NCBI GenBank assembly: GCA_947259095.1
Contig: CAMYLA010000032.1
Location: 1 to 37,620 of the forward strand
Source: an uncultured Acidimicrobiaceae bacterium
Lineage (GTDB): Bacteria > Actinomycetota > Acidimicrobiia > Acidimicrobiales > SZUA-35
Direction: 5' to 3'
DNA: 37,620 bases
Positions within the stretch are counted from its first letter, which is position 1. Each line of letters starts with the position of its first letter. Positions 1 to 8,242 of this stretch are shown here, piece by piece. Position numbers and translations under genes: made by a program. The notes under the pieces are model-generated. The model saw only the letters and a list, made by a program, of their open reading frames with translations, searched no databases and was not told the origin of the DNA.

Positions 1-860
1 CCGATCCGGCGGATCCGGGCCGTGGTGGATGAGGTGCTGGCTGGTCTTGATGGCGAGTTCGACGCGATGTACTCGGTGTCGGGGCGGCGGTCGGTGCCCC
101 CGGAGACGTTGTTGAAGGCGACGGTGTTGATGGCGATGTACTCGATCCGCTCGGAGCGGGCGTTCTGCGAGCGCTTGAACTACGACATGTTGTTCAAGTG
201 GTTCTTGGACATGGCGATCGATGACCGAGCCTTCGACGCGACCACCTTTACCAAGAACCGGCAGCGCCTGCTCGAACACGAGATCGCTGATGTCTTCTTC
301 TCGGCGGTGGTGACGGCCAGAAGCGATCGAACAAGACCTATACGTCCACAACCGATCCTGAGGCGATGCTGTTCCGCAAGTCCAACAACACCGCCGCAGA
401 GTTGTCCTACATGGGGCATCTGTTGATCGAGAACCGTTCCGCGTTGATCGTCGATGCCGACCTGACCCAAGCCACCGGCCACGCCGAGCGGGACTGCGCC
501 ACCGCCATGCTGGGACGGTTGCCGGCGACCCGGCGGCGGCGGACGGTTGCTGCCGACAAGAACTACGACACCAAAGACTTCGTCGCCGGCGTGCGGGGCC
601 TGGGGTTCACCCCGCATGTCGCGCAGAACACCAGCAACCGTCGATCAGCGATCGATGGCCGCACCACCCGCCACGCCGGTCATGGTGTGTCGCAGCGAAT
701 CCGTAAACTGGTCGAGGAACCCTTCGGTTGGATCAAGACCGTCGGGGCCGGCCGCAAGCTCCGCTACATCGGCCAGGAACGCAACAGGGCGTGGTTCAAG
801 ATGGAGGCTGCGGTCTACAACCTCATCCGGATCTGCTCTCTCGACGCTGCCATGGCGTGA
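1..860 (+). pseudogene. IS5-family transposase, internally deleted and frameshifted
   Basis: Two blocks of one transposase are in different frames. Frame 1, open from base 1 to about 317, gives the DUF772-type N-terminal region with the motifs RSERAFCERLNYDMLFKWF and TTFTKNRQRLLEHE. The second frame, from about 309 to 860, begins GDGQKRSNKTYTSTTDPEA and continues through MGHLLIENR, TGHAERD, ADKNYDTKDF, HVAQNTS and EEPFGWIKTV. In relatives, these blocks are separated by about 40 residues holding VDGTLIEAWAS, which carries the first catalytic Asp of the DDE triad. That stretch is missing, so the enzyme should be inactive. The joint falls in ggtgacggc, which fits both sides of the deletion in different frames. 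The second Asp (ADKNYD) and the Glu (EEPFGW) remain. Family assignment is from remembered motifs. Confidence 0.85.
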
Positions 861-996
861 CCCGGGACCTCGCTTCAGCCGCCCGCAAGCGAACCGCCCC
901 GGCCCTCAACGCCACCGGAACCGGCCAGCAGGACCAACCAATCAGATCCGCCGGGGCTGAACTGCTACCTACACCCCGATTTTCCGCACCCTGCTA
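1..996 (+). mobile_element. Right part of an IS5-like insertion sequence, left end outside window
   Basis: The segment contains a decayed DDE transposase reading in from the left edge, followed by about 136 noncoding bases. The stretch ending ccgcaccctgctaa (about 983-996) may be the right terminal inverted repeat, because the coding signal is lost there and unrelated sequence begins. The left end is outside the window, so neither the inverted repeat nor a target-site duplication can be confirmed. The IS lies next to a tRNA-associated island, a common place for such elements. Confidence 0.6.
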
Positions 997-1115
997 ACCG
1001 CTCGCTCGGGAACGCCTAGCGAAGTTCGGGCATGTCGACGAGGTAGGGCTCAAGTCGTCGACTCTCGCTAGCCGGCACTGGTCGACTGCTATGCCAGCGA
1101 CTTCGAGGGAAACTG

Positions 1116-1160
1116 TGGACCGTACTGGACTTGAACCAGTGACCTCTCGCGTGTGAGGCG
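1116..1160 (-). repeat. Duplicated 3' half of a tRNA-Val gene, att-like
   Basis: These 45 bases match 2231-2275, the 3' half of the intact tRNA-Val gene, at 41 of 45 positions and in the same orientation. They cover the 3' acceptor strand, T arm, variable region and most of the anticodon arm, including the CAC anticodon. The D arm and 5' acceptor strand are absent. All four mismatches lie in the T stem and are compensatory (ACTGG/CCAGT here, ACAAG/CTTGT in the intact gene), so the copy derives from a different functional tRNA-Val. A 3'-half duplication downstream of a tRNA gene is the usual trace of a tyrosine-recombinase integrative element. Confidence 0.8.
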
Positions 1161-1390
1161 CCCCGGAGTCGTCCAGAGCCATCGGGATTGGTCCATTCTC
1201 CCAGGTCGGAGGTCCGGTCGAGTCCAGGGCAGTCCGCTGCGGGCCGCCCCGTGTGGCTAGCAGGGTGGCTAGCAAGGAGCGGGATTCTCGCGTGGGCCAC
1301 CCGCTCGATCGCCGGAAGTGCGTGGCTTTGGAGGCCCTCCGGGGAAGGCTGGTGAGCTTCCGTGTCACTGGCGCGTGGTAGTTTGCGGTC

Positions 1391-1609
1391 ATGGCTCCAA
1401 CTGGAGGTTTCTCCGACGAGTTCCTCAACCTGTCACCTGAGGAGCGTCGCGAACGGATCCGCGCGATCGGCCTCACCGACCGATCTGCGCTGTCACCCGA
1501 AGACCGGGACGCGCTGGACCAGGCCGTGCGACAGATGACGGACAGGTGGACTGGACGGCTGCCGCAGCCCGAGATCGTGGACCGCCGAAGCCCTGACAAG
1601 GCCAGTTGA
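1391..1609 (+). CDS. Small hypothetical protein, first gene of island pair
   Basis: This encodes 72 residues, rich in charged residues, with two similar helical segments (EFLNLSPEERRERIRAIGL at about 10-28 and ALSPEDRDALDQAVRQMT at about 33-50). I see no signal peptide, membrane segment or recognised domain. The ATG at 1391 is the first start after the tRNA half copy, and no strong Shine-Dalgarno sequence precedes it. Its stop overlaps the TTG start of the next gene (ttga, 1606-1609), so the two are probably translated together. A short charged protein coupled to a longer one resembles a toxin-antitoxin or regulator-effector layout, but nothing in the sequence proves this. Confidence 0.55.
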   Translation: MAPTGGFSDEFLNLSPEERRERIRAIGLTDRSALSPEDRDALDQAVRQMTDRWTGRLPQPEIVDRRSPDKAS

Positions 1610-1947
1610 GTTCGCCCGCCTGGCGGGAGGTCCAACTCTCGCCCCGAGTGCTCGACAAGCTCAGCGACACATTCCAGCAACTCGGGTTGCCAGCAGATCA
1701 GAACGACATCGTTCGGGACATCGTTCACTACGCCATCGAGATCTTTCGGGAGAGTTGGGAGCAGCTCCACGAGACGCCCGATGGGGTGCGGGTCTACGAC
1801 TTCTTCGGCGACGACGTCCCCCGCATCCTCTTCTACGGTGCTCTCCGCTCGACGAACGTCTACGATTTCGCAATCGTCGAGGAAGTAGTCGAGATCTTCG
1901 ACGCTGATGTCATCCTCCCCGGCCCCAGCTTCGACGAGTCGGAGTAG
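1606..1947 (+). CDS. Hypothetical protein, second gene of island pair
   Basis: This encodes 113 residues from a TTG start that overlaps the stop of the preceding gene by four bases. It is acidic, with a predicted helical N-terminal part (VLDKLSDTFQQLGL, DIVRDIVHYAIEIFRESW) and a C-terminal half of alternating hydrophobic segments (VPRILFYGAL, VYDFAIVEEVVEIFDADVIL). There is no signal peptide or membrane helix. I do not recognise the family. The regular amphipathic pattern supports a real soluble protein. Its place inside a tRNA-flanked island and its coupling to a small charged partner suggest mobile accessory cargo, perhaps a defence or toxin-antitoxin pair. Confidence 0.6.
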   Translation: MSSPAWREVQLSPRVLDKLSDTFQQLGLPADQNDIVRDIVHYAIEIFRESWEQLHETPDGVRVYDFFGDDVPRILFYGALRSTNVYDFAIVEEVVEIFDADVILPGPSFDESE

Positions 1948-2227
1948 GCGCCGAGTTTCGCCACTCGGTGCTCGGGTTCCCAGGCCTGGTGGTGGTGGAG
2001 GTCGTCGATGTCGGCGGGCGTCAAAGGCTCATCGGAGCGGACGTTGGCGACTGTGATCAACTACTACCCCTTGCTGTGCTTGACGGCGCGCCCTTGGCAG
2101 CAAAACGGTCAACTGGGTCAGGAGCATCGAAGGCTGGCGGTACGTATGTCTACGATCTCGGGGGCTAGCAGATTGACTCACGCAGCATGTCGCCCCAGAG
2201 ACGGAGACCGTCTGACCTGCGGATACT

Positions 2228-2304
2228 TGGTGGACCGTACAAGACTTGAACTTGTGACCTCTCGCGTGTGAGGCGAGCGCTCTAGCCAACTGAGCTAACG
2301 GTCC
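2228..2304 (-). tRNA. tRNA-Val, anticodon CAC, CCA encoded
   Basis: The minus strand folds as a full cloverleaf: acceptor stem GGACCGT/ACGGTCC, D arm GCTC/GAGC, anticodon stem CTCGC/GCGAG with loop CTCACAC (anticodon CAC, reading GUG), T stem ACAAG/CTTGT with loop TTCAAGT, discriminator A at 2231, and CCA encoded at 2228-2230. The 74 nucleotides before CCA match a normal class I tRNA. Its 3' end borders the island whose other boundary is the half copy at 1116-1160, so this gene was probably the integration target and was restored on insertion. Confidence 0.97.
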
Positions 2305-2523
2305 GACCTGGTGCAGGATAGTTGGGTCGGGAGCGAATTGGGCGCCTGGATCACCAAGGGTGGTTCGGCGGGGCTGGACGGGTTTGGTGCCCTCCGCTCG
2401 GAGAGGGCAGAGTCGAGAGGGGCAGACCGCCGACCACATCGCGGTCGTCCGAGCCATCGGGGGGACGATGCCGGGCTCGTTGCCGGCGTGCAGCCCACAG
2501 AACAGACGAAGCGGAGGTTGAGG

Positions 2524-3651
2524 ATGAAGACTCGTGGCGCAGTGTTGTTCGAGTCTCCCGGCGCCTGGGAGATCGTGGACCTGGAGGTCGGCGAGCCTCG
2601 CCAGAACGAACTGCTGGTGGAGATGGTGGCGGCCGGGCTCTGCCACTCCGACGATCACTATGCAAAAGGCGATGCGCCCGCTCCCCTGCCGCTGGCCGGT
2701 GGCCACGAGGGAGCGGGGGTGGTGGTCGGCGTCGGGCCGCACACCCCCGGCTGGTCCGAGGGCGATCACGTCGTAATGTCGTTCCTGCCGGCCTGCGGCC
2801 GCTGCCGGTGGTGCGCCTCGGGCCGCCAGAACCTGTGCGACATGGGCCGCTATCTTCGAGACGGGACCCGGGAGGACGGCTCGTTCCGACTCAGCCATCC
2901 CGGCCACGACCACGACATCGCCCAGATGTGTGGGCTCTCGACCTTCTGCGAAACCACGCTGGTCGACACCGCAGCGGCGATCAGGGTCGAGCCCGACCTC
3001 CCCTTGACGTCGGTCTGCCTGACCGGTTGCGGGGTGGGGACCGGCTGGGGCTCGGCGGTCAACTCGGCCGAGGTCAGCCCCGGTCAGACGGTGATCGTGA
3101 TGGGCGTCGGCGGGATCGGAGCCAATGCGGTCCAGGGCGCCCGCCATGCCGGTGCGGCCCACGTCCTGGCGGTCGACCCGGTCCCCCTCAAGCGGGAGGT
3201 GGCCGGCACGCTGGGGGCCACCGAGACCTTCGAGACCATGGGCGAGGCGATCGATCGTGCTCGTTCGCTGACGAACGGCCAGGGCGCAGACTCGGCCATC
3301 ATCTGCACCGGGGTGCTGCTTGGCGACCACGTCCGCCAGGCGTTCGACTCGATCCGCAAGGCCGGCATCGTCGTGGTGACCGCCCTCGGCCACGCCGACG
3401 ACGATCTGGCGGTGAACGCTCGCGAGCTGACACTGTTCCACAAGCGCATCCAGGGATCGGTGTTCGGTGGCTCCAACCCGACCTGCGACATCCCGCTGAT
3501 GCTCGATCTCTACCGGTCGGGGTCATTGCTGCTCGACGAGCTCATCACCGCCAGCTACCCCCTCGAGGACATCAACCAGGGGTACGCCGACCTCCACAAC
3601 GGTCGAAATATGCGAGGATTGATCACTTTCGGTGCCAGTTCAACCGCATAA
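2524..3651 (+). CDS. NDMA-type zinc-dependent alcohol dehydrogenase
   Basis: This 375-residue medium-chain dehydrogenase has the catalytic zinc Cys in GLCHSDDH (Cys40), the GGHEGAGVV motif, four structural-zinc cysteines in CGRCRWCASGRQNLC, and a Rossmann motif GVGGIGANAVQGA. The features and length fit the NDMA-dependent alcohol dehydrogenases of actinobacteria. These keep NAD tightly bound and are thought to pass electrons through the peptide-derived cofactor mycofactocin. No mycofactocin genes lie in this window, so that link rests on the family. The start at 2524 has a GGAGG six bases upstream; earlier in-frame starts would run into the tRNA. The natural substrate is probably a primary alcohol, but the sequence does not fix it. 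The gene stands alone between the tRNA and the glycogen locus. Confidence 0.88.
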   Translation: MKTRGAVLFESPGAWEIVDLEVGEPRQNELLVEMVAAGLCHSDDHYAKGDAPAPLPLAGGHEGAGVVVGVGPHTPGWSEGDHVVMSFLPACGRCRWCASGRQNLCDMGRYLRDGTREDGSFRLSHPGHDHDIAQMCGLSTFCETTLVDTAAAIRVEPDLPLTSVCLTGCGVGTGWGSAVNSAEVSPGQTVIVMGVGGIGANAVQGARHAGAAHVLAVDPVPLKREVAGTLGATETFETMGEAIDRARSLTNGQGADSAIICTGVLLGDHVRQAFDSIRKAGIVVVTALGHADDDLAVNARELTLFHKRIQGSVFGGSNPTCDIPLMLDLYRSGSLLLDELITASYPLEDINQGYADLHNGRNMRGLITFGASSTA

Positions 3652-3889
3652 GGTGATGTCCAGGCAGAGAGAGTCGATACTTCGGCTCTCGACCCCGAGG
3701 ACTCCCGGGACGAACTCCAACAGCCCGGAAATCGGCCAAGCCAGCCGCTCAACCCATCCGTTCGAGGCGCCGTTATAGAGAGCCATGCGACAAAAGTCAG
3801 TCGTTGATCGACCACCCCGTCTGTAGCCTGTCGGAGCTGGTCAGCCGACTCGTTCAGCGCCCAACAGCAGATAGAGAGCAAGCAGCCAT

Positions 3890-5905
3890 ATGGACCACCC
3901 CAATCGGACCTCCTTCGAATCGAAGCTCCTGGATCTGGCCCGAAACCACCGCTGGACCTGGCATGCCCCGACCGCCCGGGTCCTGGACGCACTGCCCGGC
4001 GCGTCGGCCGAGATCCACCCCGTCACCACGGTCACGAACCTCGGCCAGGGCTCCTGGGCCACCATCCTCGACAACCCGGAGCTCCTCGCCGCCATCGACG
4101 CCGAACATGGTGAGCTCGAGGCACTGCTGGCCACCAAGCCCGAGCGGACCGAGATCGCCTACGTGTCAGCCGAGTTCGGCATCTCCGAGCTCGTCCCCCA
4201 GTATTCCGGTGGCCTCGGCATCCTCGCCGGCGACCACCTGAAGTCGGCGTCGGACCTCAACCTGCCGTTGGTCGGCGTCGGCCTGTTCTACCAGGAGGGG
4301 TTCTTCCGCCAGGAGCTCGATGGGGTCGAGCAGAGCGAACGTTACGAGCACTGCGATCCCGATCTGCTCGGCTTCATCGACACCGGCACCACGGTGACGG
4401 TCGACGTCGCCGGCCAGGAGGTGGCGGCCAAGGTCTGGCGGCTTGGGGTCGGTCGGATCGATCTCTACGTGCTCGACACCAACCTCGTTGCCAACCGAGC
4501 CCGGAATCGTAAGATCACCGATCGGCTCTACAGCGGTGACAGCGAGCACCGGGTCCGCCAAGAGCTGATCCTCGGCATCGGCGGGCTCCGAGCCCTCCAG
4601 GCCGTCGGCATCGAGCCGGAGGTGGTGCACCTCAACGAGGGCCACGCCGGCTTCCTGCTGCTGGAGCGGATCGAGAACGAACTGGCAAAGGGGTCGAGCC
4701 TGGACCGGGCCATCGAGATCACCAAGGCCGGGACGGTCTTCACCACCCACACCCCGGTGCCGGCCGGCATCGACCGCTTCGATCGCTCGCTCATCAAGAC
4801 CTACATCGGCCCCTGGGCCGCGGCCAACGATGTGGCCATGTCCACCCTGTACGAGCTCGGGATGAGCCCCGACGATCCAGGCAAGCCGAAGCCGTTCAAT
4901 ATGGCAGTCTTCTGCCTGGCATTGAGCGATGCGGCCAACAGCGTCTCGAAACTGCACGGCGTTGTCAGCCGCGAACTGTTCGCCGCCGTTCCGGCAGGGT
5001 CGAAGATCGGCTCGATCACCAACGGTGTACACGCCAGGACCTGGGTCGACCCGGAACTGGCCGACGTGTTCAGCGACGTGCTGGGCCCGAAGTGGGACGC
5101 CGGCGACGAGCAGGCCTGGAGCCGGGCCACCGAGCTCGACGACGAGACGATCAAACGGATCCGCAAGGCCGGTCGGGGTCGGCTGATCGACGTGATCGCA
5201 GCCAGCGGCATCGCCACCGCCGGACTCGACCCCGAGGCGCTGACCGTCGGCTTCGCCCGCCGGTTCGCCACCTACAAGCGGGCCGACCTGATGCTGACCG
5301 AGGCGGCCAGGCTGGCCACCATCCTGGCCGACGATTCCCGGCCCATTCAGTTCGTGTTCGCCGGCAAGGCCCACCCGGCTGACGGCCCGGGCAAGGAACT
5401 GCTGTCCAAGATCGTGGCCTACTCCCGGTCGGCTTCGGCCAATGGCCGATTCATCTTCATCCCCGACTACGAGATGGGCATCGCCAGGGCCATGTACGCC
5501 GGCTGCGACGTCTGGCTCAACAATCCCATCCGGCCATACGAGGCCTCCGGCACCAGCGGCGAGAAATCGGCTCTCAACGGAGGCTTGCAGTGCTCGATCC
5601 TCGACGGCTGGTGGGACGAGATGTACGACGGGGACAACGGCTGGGCCATCGCCACCTCCGACAGCGACGACGATGCCATCCGAGACAAGTTCGAAGCGGC
5701 CTCGATCTACGAGTTGCTCGAAGGCGAGATCCTCGAGCTGTTCTACTCAGGAGCCGGCCGCCCGACCGCTGGATGGCTGGACAAGGTCAAGCACAACTGG
5801 ATTACCCTTGGTCCCAAAGTGACCTCGACGAGGATGGTCGCCGACTACCGGGACCAGCTGTACCGGCCGGCCCAGCAACGTTTCGAAGCGGCCACCGCCG
5901 AGTAG
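3890..5905 (+). CDS. glgP: Alpha-glucan (glycogen) phosphorylase
   Basis: This 671-residue GT35 phosphorylase releases glucose 1-phosphate from the non-reducing ends of glycogen. The pyridoxal-phosphate Lys is at residue 559 in EASGTSGEKSALNGG. Other family blocks are EIAYVSAEFGISE, YSGGLGILAGDHLK, HLNEGHAGFL, TNGVHARTW and FARRFATYKRADL. It belongs to the shorter bacterial and archaeal phosphorylase type, not the form of about 830 residues related to the muscle enzyme, and lacks the N-terminal regulatory extension. The ATG at 3890 is supported by the conserved N-terminus; no strong Shine-Dalgarno is evident. It opens a forward run glgP-glgX-glgA, with 60 bases to glgX. The 238 bases before it contain no gene that I can support. 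Confidence 0.95.
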   Translation: MDHPNRTSFESKLLDLARNHRWTWHAPTARVLDALPGASAEIHPVTTVTNLGQGSWATILDNPELLAAIDAEHGELEALLATKPERTEIAYVSAEFGISELVPQYSGGLGILAGDHLKSASDLNLPLVGVGLFYQEGFFRQELDGVEQSERYEHCDPDLLGFIDTGTTVTVDVAGQEVAAKVWRLGVGRIDLYVLDTNLVANRARNRKITDRLYSGDSEHRVRQELILGIGGLRALQAVGIEPEVVHLNEGHAGFLLLERIENELAKGSSLDRAIEITKAGTVFTTHTPVPAGIDRFDRSLIKTYIGPWAAANDVAMSTLYELGMSPDDPGKPKPFNMAVFCLALSDAANSVSKLHGVVSRELFAAVPAGSKIGSITNGVHARTWVDPELADVFSDVLGPKWDAGDEQAWSRATELDDETIKRIRKAGRGRLIDVIAASGIATAGLDPEALTVGFARRFATYKRADLMLTEAARLATILADDSRPIQFVFAGKAHPADGPGKELLSKIVAYSRSASANGRFIFIPDYEMGIARAMYAGCDVWLNNPIRPYEASGTSGEKSALNGGLQCSILDGWWDEMYDGDNGWAIATSDSDDDAIRDKFEAASIYELLEGEILELFYSGAGRPTAGWLDKVKHNWITLGPKVTSTRMVADYRDQLYRPAQQRFEAATAE

Positions 5906-5965
5906 CGGGCCGGATCCGCAACGGGATCCGACTCCGGACAACCGGCGGGCAGGGAGAGAATCGAA

Positions 5966-8104
5966 ATGACATCACCGGTCTGGCCCGGCGAACACGAGCC
6001 CCTGGGGGCCACGTTCGACGGAGCGGGCACCAACTTCGCCCTGTTCTCCGAGGCCGCTGATCGAGTCGAACTGTGCCTGTTCGACGACGACGGTGCCGAG
6101 ACCAGGCTGGTGCTTCCCGAAACCACAGCCTTCGTCCATCACGGCTACGTTCCGGGCATTCAACCCGGTCAGCGGTACGGCTACCGGGTCCACGGGCCGT
6201 GGAACCCGGGCGACGGTGACCGCTGCAATCCCAACAAGCTGCTGCTCGACCCGTACAGCAAGGCCGTCGAGGGCCAGGTTCGCTGGCATCCGGCGGTCTA
6301 CGGCCACGACCAGGACCGACCGGAGCGGATGGACGTGCGTGACAGCGCCGGCTACATGCCACGTTCGATCGTGGTCAGCCCGTTCTTCGAGTGGGGCGAC
6401 GATCGACCACCGAAGACGCCGCTCCCCAAGTCGGTTATCTACGAAACCCACGTCAAGGGCCTGACGATGACCCACCCCGACGTGCCGGCCGAGCTCCGGG
6501 GCACCTACAGCGGGCTGGCCCATCCGGCGATCGTCGACTACCTCGTCGACCTCGGCATCACCGCCGTCGAGTTGTTGCCGATCCACCAGTTCGTGCCGGA
6601 GCAGTTCACATTCGACAAGGGTCTGACCAACTACTGGGGCTACAGCTCGATCGGCTTCCTGGCCCCCCACAACGCCTACTCATCGGGTGGCGATCGCGGC
6701 CAGCAGGTCCGGGAATTCAAATCGATGGTCCGAACCCTCCACAGCGCCGGGCTGGAGGTCATCCTCGACGTCGTCTATAACCACACCGCCGAGGGCAACC
6801 ATCTCGGACCGACCCTGTCGATGAAGGGCATCGACAACGTGGCCTACTACCGGATCAACCCCCTCGATCGCGGCACCTACGTCGACTACACCGGGACCGG
6901 CAACACCACCGACATGCGGACCCCCAACGTGTTGAAGCTGGTCATGGACAGCCTGCGATACTGGGTGACCGACATGCACGTTGACGGCTTCCGGTTCGAC
7001 CTCGCCTCGGCACTGGCCAGGGAGGACCACGCCGTCGACCGGCTCTCCGGATTCTTCGACCTCATCCACCAGGATCCGATCGTCAACCGGGTCAAGCTGA
7101 TCGCCGAACCGTGGGACGTCGGCGACGGCGGCTACCAGGTCGGCAACTTCCCGCCACTGTGGTCTGAGTGGAACGGCAAGTTCCGGGACAAGGTCCGCGA
7201 CTACTGGCGGGGCACGCCCGGTTCGCTCGGCAGGTTCGCCTCCCGATTCTCGGGGAGCGGCGACCTGTACCGAGGCTCCGGCCGGGAGACCACCGCCAGC
7301 ATCAACTTCGTCACCGCCCACGACGGCTTCACGTTGGCCGACCTCGTGGCCTACAACCACAAGCACAACGAAGCCAATGCCGAGGAGAACCGGGACGGGG
7401 ACTCGCACAACCGGTCCTGGAACTCCGGCGTCGAGGGCCCGACCGACGATCCGGTGGTGATCAACACCCGCAAAACCCGCCAGCGTTCGATGCTGGCCAC
7501 CCTGCTGCTCAGCCAGGGTGTGCCGATGTTGTTGGGGGGCGACGAGTCAGGGCGGAGCCAGGGTGGCAACAACAACGCCTACTGCCAGGACAACCAGATC
7601 TCCTGGTACGACTGGTCCGATGTCGACGGCGAACTGCTGGAGTTCACCAAGGCCCTGATCCGGTTCCGGGCCGACCATCCGGTGTTCCGCCGCCGCCAGT
7701 GGTTCCGGGGGCGACCGTACCACTCGCCCCTGCCCGATATCGGCTGGTTCACGCCGGCCGGGACGGCCATGGTCGACGACGATTGGGACGGCCCGAGCGG
7801 GATGCTCACCGCCTACCTCAACGGCGAAGAGCTGGTGGCCACCGGTCCCCGGGGCGAGCAGATCAACGGGACCAGCTTCATCGTGATGTTCAACGCCCAA
7901 CCGGACGGGGCAAGTTTCACCGTACCGCCCGGTCTTGGCGCCATGACCTGGCAGGTCGTGATCGACACCGATGCGGCCAAGACTCGAGATCTGCTGGTCG
8001 GCGAGAACGAGAGCCTGGATCTGGCCGGCTGGTCGATGGTGGTGCTGGAACAGCAACCGGAGGGCGGCGACGGACTGGATCCCGGGCAAGCCATGGGGGC
8101 CTGA
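5966..8104 (+). CDS. glgX: Glycogen debranching enzyme
   Basis: This 712-residue GH13 debranching enzyme of the GlgX/TreX type hydrolyses alpha-1,6 branches in phosphorylase-limit dextrin. An N-terminal CBM48-like domain (about 1-140) precedes the catalytic barrel. Predicted catalytic residues are the nucleophile Asp345 in DGFRFDLAS, the acid/base Glu381 in LIAEPWDVG, and the transition-state Asp453 in TAHDGF. The motif GGNNNAYCQDN is present. The preceding segment reads GGDESGRSQ, with Ser where Leu is common. An AGGGAGAG sequence precedes the ATG at 5966. It follows glgP by 60 bases, consistent with joint breakdown of glycogen by phosphorylase and debranching enzyme. Confidence 0.95.
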   Translation: MTSPVWPGEHEPLGATFDGAGTNFALFSEAADRVELCLFDDDGAETRLVLPETTAFVHHGYVPGIQPGQRYGYRVHGPWNPGDGDRCNPNKLLLDPYSKAVEGQVRWHPAVYGHDQDRPERMDVRDSAGYMPRSIVVSPFFEWGDDRPPKTPLPKSVIYETHVKGLTMTHPDVPAELRGTYSGLAHPAIVDYLVDLGITAVELLPIHQFVPEQFTFDKGLTNYWGYSSIGFLAPHNAYSSGGDRGQQVREFKSMVRTLHSAGLEVILDVVYNHTAEGNHLGPTLSMKGIDNVAYYRINPLDRGTYVDYTGTGNTTDMRTPNVLKLVMDSLRYWVTDMHVDGFRFDLASALAREDHAVDRLSGFFDLIHQDPIVNRVKLIAEPWDVGDGGYQVGNFPPLWSEWNGKFRDKVRDYWRGTPGSLGRFASRFSGSGDLYRGSGRETTASINFVTAHDGFTLADLVAYNHKHNEANAEENRDGDSHNRSWNSGVEGPTDDPVVINTRKTRQRSMLATLLLSQGVPMLLGGDESGRSQGGNNNAYCQDNQISWYDWSDVDGELLEFTKALIRFRADHPVFRRRQWFRGRPYHSPLPDIGWFTPAGTAMVDDDWDGPSGMLTAYLNGEELVATGPRGEQINGTSFIVMFNAQPDGASFTVPPGLGAMTWQVVIDTDAAKTRDLLVGENESLDLAGWSMVVLEQQPEGGDGLDPGQAMGA

Positions 8105-8242
8105 TCCGATGGCGAACCGGGACGTCGACGATGATCCCCGGACAGGCTGCGAGGGGCGTCGAGCCCCGACGAATTGGCAACACGATGAGCCTGACAGGAC
8201 AGTAGATTCGGAGACCACAGCGACAATCGGGAGAGCAGACTG

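Larger units (their letters stand above)
1161..2227. mobile_element. Small genomic island or remnant between tRNA-Val att-like repeats
   Basis: About 1.07 kb lies between the tRNA 3'-half copy and the 3' end of the intact tRNA-Val gene, exactly where an element integrating into that gene would sit. It holds only the two overlapping unknown genes at 1391-1947, and parts of it look less GC-rich than the genes to the right. No integrase or excisionase is visible, so it is either a shrunken remnant or was mobilised in trans. In 861-1390, apart from the IS end and the tRNA half copy, I see no convincing gene. Confidence 0.55.

Noticed and set aside
1116..1160. A second complete tRNA-Val gene
   Set aside because: The D arm and 5' acceptor strand are missing; only the 3' half is present.
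1860..2060. Minus-strand 66-codon gene in the island
   Set aside because: Half of it is antisense to the 113-codon gene, and the remainder has no supporting start or domain.
2311..2523. Upstream start for the alcohol dehydrogenase
   Set aside because: The added residues have no family match, and the GGAGG at 2513-2517 supports the ATG at 2524.
2029..3441. Minus-strand open frame of 470 codons
   Set aside because: It runs through the tRNA and antisense to the alcohol dehydrogenase; it is a shadow.
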